A DNA stretch of 64,000 nucleotides, from contig JAFVGW010000037.1 in assembly GCA_017474765.1 (NCBI GenBank), positions 1 through 64,000 on the forward strand. Direction: 5' to 3'. The notes beneath the pieces are model-generated. The model searched no databases. It had not been told where the DNA came from and worked only from the letters and a program-made list of their open reading frames with translations. Positions 43,246 to 52,500 of this stretch are shown here, piece by piece. Each line of letters begins with the position of its first letter. The stretch's first letter is position 1. This stretch comes from Salinivirgaceae bacterium (GTDB taxonomy: Bacteria; Bacteroidota; Bacteroidia; Bacteroidales; SZUA-534). The translations under genes were made by a program, and so were the position numbers.

Positions 43246-43324
43246 GGAAGCAGGCATTAGGCATTAGGCACTAGGTGTTAGGGATTAGGCAATGGGTGTT
43301 GGAAATTACGAATTTTGAATTTAG

Positions 43325-43340
43325 TCCCGATAATTATCGG
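43325..43340. repeat. Perfect 16-bp palindrome CCCGATAATTATCGGG
   Basis: It lies in the gap after glgB next to tandem ATTAGGC-like words (43256-43302) and is related to the palindrome at 35742-35759. Confidence 0.55.
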
Positions 43341-43379
43341 GGTCAGAATAAATTGTTAGCAATTAAATATTTATTGGAT

Positions 43380-44537
43380 ATGAGAAGACTTGTTTGGGCA
43401 GCGATGGGCGTTGCGTTGATTTCGATTGTGTTTGCTGGGTGCAAAGAAGAAGAACCAACATATACGGTTCAAGTTACTGCCACTGAAGGCGGAACTGTTG
43501 AAGGACAGAATGGCGAATACAAGGAAGGTGAAACGGTTGAATTTAAAGCGATTCCTGCAGATGGCTATTATTTTACCAAATGGAGCAATGGCAGCACCGA
43601 CAATCCGCTGACCATAACCATATCTAATAAGGATATAACTTTAACAGCTCAATTTGCTCAAAGCCCGCTTGTTACCATAACCGCAGGCAGCAACGGCACC
43701 ATTGGCGGTTCCGACAACGGCCGCTACGCACAGGGCGAGACTCTTACATTCACTGCCATACCTGCAATGGGTTATTGTTTCAGCCAATGGTCCGACGGTA
43801 ATATCAGCAACCCGCGCGAAATAACTGTTGGCAAAGACGATATTTCACTTACCGCCGAATTTGCCAAGCCCACCATTGAAACCGTCGATTTGGGCCTTGA
43901 AAGCGGCACGCTTTGGGCTACTTGCAATATAGGTGCTGCCGACCCGTGGAACTATGGCGATTATTACGCTTGGGGCGAAACTCAAACAAAAGACGATTAC
44001 AGTTGGGAGACATATAAGTATTGCAAAGGCTCGGAAGAAACTCTTACAAAATATTGCTACGATGCTGAATACGGTAACAATGGTTTCACCGACACCCTTA
44101 CCACTCTTGATGCCGCCGATGATGCTGCCACCGCCGTGTTGGGTGCAGGCTGGGCAATACCCACCAACGCAGAGTGGAAGGAACTTTACTACCAATGCTA
44201 TTGGGTTTGGACAAAAAACTACAATAATCGGAACGTGAGTGGTTACATTGTTTACAAAGCAAAGTCGGCAAGCGACAAAGGAACCGTAGTGTATAGTGAC
44301 GGCACACCTGCAGCGTCATATTCTCTATCCGACGCCCATATTTTCCTTCCCGAGGCAGGTTATCGGGGCGGCTCGGGTCTTCACTTCGATGGTTTCGAGG
44401 GCTGCTATTGGTCGAGTTTGCTATACGATGACTACCCGAACGCCGCTCTGGGCTGCTCCTTCGACAGCGACGCCGTGGGCCAGGACATTGTCGTCCGTGA
44501 GATTGGGTTTCCTATACGTTCCGTCAAGCGGCCATAA
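43380..44537 (+). CDS. Surface lipoprotein with two InlB-B-type repeats and a FISUMP domain
   Basis: This protein has 385 residues from the ATG at 43380 (MRRLVWAAMGVALISIVFAGC, a lipoprotein signal; the frame extends 35 residues upstream without support). Two beta-repeats follow (YTVQVTATEGGTVEGQNGEY with FTKWSNGSTDNPLT; LVTITAGSNGTIGGSDNGRY with FSQWSDGNISNPRE), the divergent InlB B-repeat type. The C-terminal domain (about 165-385) starts VDLGLESGTLWATCNIGA, the Fibrobacter-succinogenes-major-paralogue type, with YYAWGET and YWSS. Exposed on the cell surface or in outer-membrane vesicles; ligand unknown. The next gene, an amylase, is 31 bp away. Confidence 0.78.
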   Translation: MRRLVWAAMGVALISIVFAGCKEEEPTYTVQVTATEGGTVEGQNGEYKEGETVEFKAIPADGYYFTKWSNGSTDNPLTITISNKDITLTAQFAQSPLVTITAGSNGTIGGSDNGRYAQGETLTFTAIPAMGYCFSQWSDGNISNPREITVGKDDISLTAEFAKPTIETVDLGLESGTLWATCNIGAADPWNYGDYYAWGETQTKDDYSWETYKYCKGSEETLTKYCYDAEYGNNGFTDTLTTLDAADDAATAVLGAGWAIPTNAEWKELYYQCYWVWTKNYNNRNVSGYIVYKAKSASDKGTVVYSDGTPAASYSLSDAHIFLPEAGYRGGSGLHFDGFEGCYWSSLLYDDYPNAALGCSFDSDAVGQDIVVREIGFPIRSVKRP

Positions 44538-44568
44538 AACCTTGTAACTCAAAACTTAAAACTCAAAA

Positions 44569-46266
44569 ATGTCTTTTATCTCTATATATCAAGTACTTGT
44601 GCGGCTATTTGGCAATAATGTCACGTCGCCAGTTTTCAATGGCTCGCGCGAAGAGAACGGCGTGGGCAAGATGTCGGCATTTACACCGCACGTTCTCAAG
44701 CAGATACGTGAGATGGGCTTCACTCACATTTGGTACACGGGGCTCATTGAGCACGCCCGCTGCCAGGGCAATCCCGAATATGGTATTCCCGATGGTAACC
44801 CGCGGATTATCAAAGGGAAAGCAGGCTCGCCCTACGCCATTTGCGACTATTACGACATTGACCCCGATTTGGCCGATTCCGTACCCGACCGTCAGGCCGA
44901 GTTCGACGACCTTGTGCGCCGCACTCACGCGGCGGGACTGAAGATGGTGATTGACTTTGTGCCCAACCACGTGGCGCGGCAGTACCATTCCGACGTCCGC
45001 CCCGAAGCCGACTTTGGCCGCAACGACCACCCCGAGTGGCATTTCTCGCCATTGAACGATTTCTACTACACCGCCGAGCCGCTGCATTTGCCCGAAGGCT
45101 CGGGAACGAAAATCGATGGCACGCAAGTACCTGACTATGAAGAAAATCCCGCCAAGGTTACAGGCAACGACCAGTTTTCGGCTTGGCCGTCGGTCAACGA
45201 TTGGTACGAGACTGTGAAACTGAACTATGGCGTTGATTATCAGAATAATCACAACTGCCAGTTTGAGCCGCACCCAGTTGTTTGGCAAAAAATGACCGAC
45301 ATTCTCTGCTATTGGGCGGCGCGCGGCGTTGACGCTTTCCGCTGCGATATGGCCGAGATGGTGCCCGTTGAGTTTTGGCAGTTCGCCATTGCCGAAGTTA
45401 AAAAGAAATATCCTGACATTCAGTTTATTGCAGAGATTTACGGCCCTGCGGCATACAAAGATTATATCTATCGCGGCGGCTTCGATTACCTGTACGACAA
45501 GGTTGGCTTGTACGACACCCTGCGCGGCATAATATGCAACGGCGAGCCAGCCAGCAATCTCACTCGGTGTTGGCAAAATCTCGGCGGAATCGACAGCCAT
45601 ATGCTGCGTTTCCTTGAAAACCACGACGAGCAGCGCATTGCGTCGCGCTTTTTTGCAGGCAATCCGCGCAAAGCGATACCCGCAATGATTGTTGCCGCCA
45701 CGCTCAACCAGGGCGCGGTGATGGTCTATTTCGGGCAGGAAGTTGGCGAGCCTGCCAATGGCGCCACGGGCTTCAGCGGCGACGATGGGCGCACCACAAT
45801 TTTTGACTACAGCAACGTGCCTGCGTTCCAAAGGTGGTATAATGGCGGCAAAGCCGACGGCGCTCTGCTCACTGACGAAGAGAGCGGATTGCGCGATTTC
45901 TACTATAGTTTGATGAAGATTGTGAGCAGCGAGCCGTGCTTCACCGATGGCCGCTTCTACGACCTGATGTGGGTGAACGGCGGCATCGACACCTCGAAAG
46001 TGTATGCCTACCTGCGTTACACCGATAAAGAGGCGATGCTTGTGGTTGTGAATTTCGACCATGAGAACGGCAAGGAATTTTTGCTTCGGATTCCAGATGA
46101 GGTTTGGAATTACATCAACATAGGAGTGGATGGTGAGGCATCATTGGTTCCATTATTTGGCTGTGCGCCAACACTATTGCTAGATGTTCAGCATATTGCC
46201 AACTATGGAATCAGACTCAAAATGTATCCCGACTGCGGCGTTATCTATATGATTGAGAAAATTTGA
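44569..46266 (+). CDS. GH13 alpha-amylase family enzyme, cytoplasmic
   Basis: This 565-residue glycoside hydrolase of family 13 has no signal peptide. Conserved regions: VIDFVPNHVA (region I), GVDAFRCDMAEMVP with the nucleophile Asp (II), IQFIAEIYGP with the acid/base Glu (III) and FLENHDEQRIASRF with the transition-state Asp (IV). A C-terminal beta domain closes the protein. Together with branching, debranching and phosphorylase genes it would act on intracellular glycogen or maltodextrins. Whether it hydrolyses or transfers cannot be told. A terminator follows 40 bases after the stop. Confidence 0.9.
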   Translation: MSFISIYQVLVRLFGNNVTSPVFNGSREENGVGKMSAFTPHVLKQIREMGFTHIWYTGLIEHARCQGNPEYGIPDGNPRIIKGKAGSPYAICDYYDIDPDLADSVPDRQAEFDDLVRRTHAAGLKMVIDFVPNHVARQYHSDVRPEADFGRNDHPEWHFSPLNDFYYTAEPLHLPEGSGTKIDGTQVPDYEENPAKVTGNDQFSAWPSVNDWYETVKLNYGVDYQNNHNCQFEPHPVVWQKMTDILCYWAARGVDAFRCDMAEMVPVEFWQFAIAEVKKKYPDIQFIAEIYGPAAYKDYIYRGGFDYLYDKVGLYDTLRGIICNGEPASNLTRCWQNLGGIDSHMLRFLENHDEQRIASRFFAGNPRKAIPAMIVAATLNQGAVMVYFGQEVGEPANGATGFSGDDGRTTIFDYSNVPAFQRWYNGGKADGALLTDEESGLRDFYYSLMKIVSSEPCFTDGRFYDLMWVNGGIDTSKVYAYLRYTDKEAMLVVVNFDHENGKEFLLRIPDEVWNYINIGVDGEASLVPLFGCAPTLLLDVQHIANYGIRLKMYPDCGVIYMIEKI

Positions 46267-46305
46267 GGCTCATTTCGTTTGCCAAAGGCATTTTTAGCAG
46301 TTCCC

Positions 46306-46334
46306 GCCAGACAAATTTCTTGTCTGGCTTTTTT
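46306..46334 (+). terminator. Intrinsic terminator of the GH13 amylase gene
   Basis: GCCAGACAA-ATTTC-TTGTCTGGC, a perfect 9-bp stem, followed by six T. Confidence 0.93.
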
Positions 46335-46410
46335 ATTGCGTTTTTGCGTATAATCAATTAAAAATCTTGCGATTAGTATGAAAAAAGTGTACATCGTTTG
46401 CAAAAATTAT

Positions 46411-46418
46411 TATATTTG
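46411..46418 (+). promoter_or_regulatory. -7 promoter box of the giant surface protein gene
   Basis: TATATTTG matches TAnnTTTG. The nearest TTTG (46397-46400) is only 10 bases upstream, too close for a normal -33 element. The leader to the ATG at 46532 would be about 105 bases. Confidence 0.4.
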
Positions 46419-46531
46419 CGATATATGTTTTGCTTTCAACCGAAGTTTGTTTGTTAAGATAGTGCGGTAACGAGTTGAAAACAAGTGTATTATACCTGTA
46501 TTCAGTATACATAATTTTAACACATGATAAG

Positions 46532-49500
46532 ATGAAAAGAGTTATCAGAAACTTCTTTTTGGCAGTTGCCATTTTTATTTCGATGATTGCAACAGCCGAA
46601 GCCCAAAACAGTTTTGCCTATCAGGCAGTTATCCGCACAGCACAAGGCGAAGTGGTTAGTAACCAAAAGGTTGGAATGAGGTTCAGCCTCATCTACAACG
46701 ACAAAACAGTTTACAGCGAGACGCATACACCCGAGACCAACCAGTACGGCAACGTGCAGGTTGAGGTGGGCAAAGGGCAGAACGCCACTGGCGATTTTGC
46801 CGCTGTGCCATGGAGCACAATGCAGGTGATGATGAAGATTGAGGCCGACCCCAATGGCGGCACCGATTATATTGACTTGGGAACCATACAGTTGCAGCCT
46901 GCGCCGTACGCCATGTACGCGCCTGTGGCAGGCACGGTGAGCACCATTCAGGCCGGTGAGCCCAAATCGGACAGCGACGCTCTATTTGAGGTTAAGGACA
47001 AGGAAGGCAATGTTGTGTTTGCCGTTTATCCCGATGGTGTGCGCGTGTTTGTTGATGACACATCCAGCGCTAAGGCTATGCAGACAGGCTTTGCAGTGGC
47101 TGGCCGCCGTGCCGCTAAAGAAGGCGGCGATGCCAACATCTTTTCGGTGAACACCGAAGGAACTCAAGTTTTTGTTGGTGAGGAAGATACCTCGGGGGGC
47201 AAACCGATTTCGACAGGCTTTGCAGTTTCGGGCCGCAGGGCGGCAAAAGATGGTTCGGCTGATTTATTCACGGTTAGTTCATCTGGCACGCAAATCTATA
47301 TTGGTGAGCAAGATGGCAAGCCAATTTCGACAGGATTTGCAGTGGCAGGCCGCCGTGCCGCTAAAGACGATGATAAATACCTTGAAATCAATGCCGACGG
47401 AACCCGCGTATATATTGACGATGCCGATAACGCTGGCGGTAAGGCAGTTGCGACAGGTTTTGCTGTTTCGGGCCGCAGGGCTGCCAAAAGCGATGCCGAC
47501 AGCAAATATTTAGAAATCAATGCAAACGGAACGCAAGTGTTTGTCGACGACTCTGACGACAAGCCAATTTCGACTGGATTTGCCGTTTCAGGGCGCAGAG
47601 CCGCCAAAGGTAACGAGCCGAAACTCTTTGAGGTGAACCAATACGGCACGCAAATCTACATCGACACCAAGAAAGGTAAACCTATCAGCACGGGATTTGC
47701 CGTTTCGGGGCGCAGAGCCGCTAAAGATGGCAGCACACCAAAATATATGGTGATTGACGCCGACGGCACCCGCATCTATGTTGATTATGAGGAGGCCAAG
47801 GCCATGCAGACAGGTTTCGCAGTGAGCGGACGCCGTGCAGCCAAAGACGGCACTCCGAACACCATTCTGAAAGTGGACAACGTGGAGGGTACTCGCGCCT
47901 ACATTGACGACATTGACGGCAAGGCCATGCAGACAGGCTTTGCGGTGAGCGGCCGCAGGGCAGCCAAAGAGGGCAATATCTTTTTGGGTATCAATAAAGA
48001 CAAGACCACTCTTACAACCAAGCAGTTGGAAGTAGGTAGTGCGGAGGCTGCAGGTAACACATTGGTAATGAATAGCGAGTCAATCAAAATCGTGACCGAA
48101 GTATTCCTGCTCACCGAGAAAGAGAACGACGAGCCAGTGCTCACCGCCGACAACACAACGGGCGTTGGTGTCAATGCTAATTTGATGTTAAAAGGCGAGA
48201 TTGGGCAAAGTGTTGAAAGTGTGGCGGTTGAGGAAGTGGTGCCTGATACGATATTGGTTGTGGATGAAATCAAATCTCTGCAATGTGCCGAATTAGCCGC
48301 CGCTTTGGGCGAGGCTGACGGTTTTGCTCTGCTGAAAATCTACGGGGCCAACCTGTATACAAGGCCACAAAAGGTTGACGCTGCAGGCAACTCATTCATT
48401 CTGTTCGATGTCAACGGCAACATAACCAGTCAGCGCGAGAACGCGGTGGCAGCAGTGGTTATGACCCAAGCCGCAACACCCGACGCTCAAGTGCTTATTT
48501 GGCCGCTCAAACAAACCAACAACACCAATATCAGTTTCGGTCTGACAGCCGCTGACGGCAACAATCAATATGTGAATGTTGTGGCCGTCATCAATTCGGG
48601 CGATGGTGTTGAGTGCAAGGTTCAGGCATTGGCAGCAAATAATGAGATGGGCTCGGTTACTCCTGAAGGCCGATATATTTATGGTGAGATTGTCAAATTC
48701 ACGGCAAAGGCTAACGACCATTACCACTTTGTAAGTTGGAACGACGGCAACTGCACTAATCCCCGAACAATGATGGTGACAGGCGACACCACAATCACTG
48801 CATTGTTTGAACCTAACACCTATAATATATCGTTGACAGCATCAGAAGGTGGCAGTGTTATCGGAAAAGGAACTTATAGTTATGGCTCAGAAATAAAACT
48901 TGTTGCCAAGCCTGACTCCGTTGCAGGGTACCACTTCGAGAAGTGGAGCGACGATGTCACCGACAATCCGCGTACGTTGACTGTTACCAGTGATACGACA
49001 TTGAAAGCCATTTTCGCTATCAACCAATATGCCATCACTTTCAATGCCAATGGCGGTGAATTTGCTGATGGAGCAACAACAACGGAAAACGTGGCTCACG
49101 GCAATTCTATCACAAGTTTCCCGGCAGTTGAGCGCAAAGACTACATACTGACAGGCTGGACCGATGACAATGGCACATCGTTTACAAAGGAAAACATTGT
49201 AAATGGTGAGGTTACACTTTACGCGCAATGGCTTCAGACAACCTATTATGTGGCCGACGCCGACCATGACGGCAGCGCCGATGGCGACGGAACTTCGGGC
49301 AACCCCTATGCAAGCATAAATGATGCTCTTGAGCAAATAATCTCCGTCGGAAAAGACACCGCAGCATATACCATCTGTGTAAAAGGCGTGCTTGCCGAAG
49401 ACGGCATGCTCATTCCCGAAGCGTTGGACGGCAAAATCAGCAAACTCACTATTGAGGGCGATGGCGGCCAGATGGAAACCGACAAAGGCGGCGAAGGCAC

Positions 49501-52500
49501 TCATTATGTGCCAGGCGGAACACTTACAAAAGCCAGCGAATTTGGCAGAGTGCTTGGAGTTGCGACAAGTGTGCCGGTAACCCTGCGCAACATCACCGTT
49601 ACAGGCGGAAAACTCGATATTTACCATAGTACCACGATGGATGATTACAACGGTGGCGGAATCTTCGTTGATGGCATTGCTGACGTAACCATTGCTGATA
49701 GCGCATATATAGTTGGCAACGAAGCAAGTGGTGACCATGAGGGCAGAGGTAGCGGAGTGTTCGTTCTTGGCAAACTCACAATGACTGGCGGCGAAATAAG
49801 CAATAACGGATATACGATTACAGGTGGTGGGGTGTTTGTTGCTGGCGAATTCACAATGACAGGCGGAACGATAAGCGGCAACTCTGCTGGTGATGGCGGT
49901 GGTGTGTTTGTTGTTGGCAAATTCACAATGACTGGTGGCACCATCAGCAATAATGACGATAGTTTTGGTGGTGGCGCAGTTTATGTATGTGGTGACGGCT
50001 CATTCCTTATGGGCGGCTCTGCTTATATTCCTGCATCCAACAATGTTAAATTGGATAATACACACATTACCATCATAAGCGATTTGAAGGCACAAGCGCC
50101 TGTAGCAACTATCAAAATAGGCAAAAATAATAGTAATAATACAACAGCAGAAGATTATAATACAAAAGTTCTTCACGCAAATCCTGAAGGGAATAACGTT
50201 GAAGAAGACGAGACACTGCTCAAGAACAATTACACGAAGTTTGCAATTCTGCCGAGGTATTATTATGACTATGGGACCCTTAATGGGTTCTATTACGATT
50301 ATAGAATCTTAGAAACTGGATACTTGCAGCATTTCTGCTCTTTGATTTTGTACGAAAACGAAGACGAAACAACACCTTATGGCGAGCCACAAACGCTTGT
50401 TGATGGAGATATGCTGGAAAAATCGCCTGAGCACCGCGACAAAGAAGGTTACCAGTTCCTTGGCTGGCATAGGCGGAAATGGAATGGTTGGGATGGCTTT
50501 AACACAGAGGTCGACTCGTTGGTGTTCCCGTATGAAGTAACAGCCGAAGACGATACAATTATTCTTGTTGGCCAGTGGGCACGGAACACATTCTACGTGA
50601 AGAATGGTGGCAATGACAACAAAGGCGGCACCAACTCAGGCGATGACGCACTTGCCACAATTGCAGGAGCAGTCAGCAAAATGAACAACTCCCAAGTCGA
50701 TTACACGATTGTTGTCAGCGGAACTCTCGTTGACCAACAAGCAATTGCTGATATAATGATTGTTAATCCTGATGTCCCTGGAGGAGATGCATTAACACCG
50801 ATACCTGCCCGCAGCATCACCTTGTGCGGAGAAACAGGCAACGAGACTGACGCGATTGACTTTGGATGGTATTTAGACATGGGTGGTTTAGAACCGTATA
50901 TGCAAAACCGACATGAAATTGCGGAACAAGGCTCTGCACTCACCATAAACACCATGGTGCCGGTAACCATTGAGAATCTGACTATTACTGGCGGATATGC
51001 ATTTGGCAGCGATGGCGGAGGCGTTTATATTGGAAGTTATGCCAATGTCACAATTGCTGACGGTGCGTTGATAAAGGAGAACTGGAATTCGAGAGATCTG
51101 GATAATGAAAATGGTGGCAACGGTGGCGGAGTTTATGTGTCGCCATACGCAAATTTGAGTCTGACATCTGAAGGATTAATATCTGAAAACGCTGCAGTTA
51201 ATGGTGGTGGAGTGTATGTGGATGAAAACGCGACATTCAATAAGGATGGCGGACTAATAACAAGAAACATTGCAAGTAACGGAGGCGGCGTGTGTGTTGC
51301 TAATGGTGCGACTCTTACTATGACTAATGGCCAAATTGCCCAAAACACTGCTTATGAAGATGGCGGAGGTATCTTCACAGAGGGAACGTTCACCATGACT
51401 GGCGGAACGATAGGTGGCTCGGAAGACGATGCTAACACAGCCAAAAACGGTGGCGGCATTTTATGCTACTCGGCAACCATTGGCGGAAACTCAACAGAAA
51501 ATCGCCCCGAAATATCTTATAACACGGCCAGCAACAACGGTGGCGGCGTGGCGGCAGTTGAGGCCAATAGTGGTACAATAAACATTACAAACGCCATAAT
51601 CAGTTACAACACTGCTAATAAAGGTGGCGGCTTGTATCAGGGACAGTGGACAAAAATGTTTATTGGCGACGGTACATTGGTAACTGGCAATAAGGCTAGT
51701 GATGGTAGCGGGTTCAGTTTTGGTAATTCGGCGGCTTATAATCTTGTTATGACAGGCGGCGTAATCAATGGATGCGCAAATATTTCCTCACAGGCAATTA
51801 AAATGTCGGGCAACGCGAAGGTTGATACTGTGAGACTCGAAAGTAGAACCTATGTTGGTATTGCCGGAAAATTGGATTCAGACAAAGTGGCGGTGATTGT
51901 GCCATCGGAATACCATAATGGTGTACAACTGATTAGAAAAGAAAACGATGATGTAACAGATGAAGTATTCACCGCTGCCATCAGCAAGTTCACCGTTGCT
52001 CCCAAAAAGTTGGACGAAAACACAACCCTCAACTGTTACATCACTAACGATGGCAACCTGCTGATGGATGTCAATATTGGTGAGGTTGTTAACCGGATTA
52101 CGAGCGCGACAAAGTTTGGGAATATATCCGTTGAGGGCATGATGCCAAATGATGGAATCTCAAGAATAGGTGATGCATTACGGAATAAAACTGACCAATC
52201 GGTTCCAATTGCGCTTGATTTGAGCGGTGTGTCAGGAATGCAAACCATTCCTGGTTCTGTGAATGGGGAACCAACTAATTTCGCAAGGTGCTTGAATCTT
52301 GTAAGTATCACGCTTCCCGAAGGCATCACAAGCATTGGCGAATATGCATTTCATGGGTGTACGAGTCTTGCGTCAGTTAGCATCCCTGAAGGAGTTACAT
52401 CAATTGGCAGTAGAGCATTTGAAGGTTGCGATCTTTCTGAAGGCTTCGCATTGCCCGAAGGCATAACTACAATTGAATCATTGTGTTTTAATTCTTGTAA

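Noticed and set aside
44605-46062. Long open frame on the strand opposite the GH13 amylase (485 codons)
   Set aside because: It is antisense to a gene with all amylase motifs, has no recognisable domain, and arises from codon bias. The same holds for 42310-43257, 57337-58320 and 61559-63274.
47072-47975. GFAVxGRRAAK DNA repeats as a CRISPR-like or mobile array
   Set aside because: Repeats are in frame, encode a conserved peptide, vary in spacing and lie inside a long gene.
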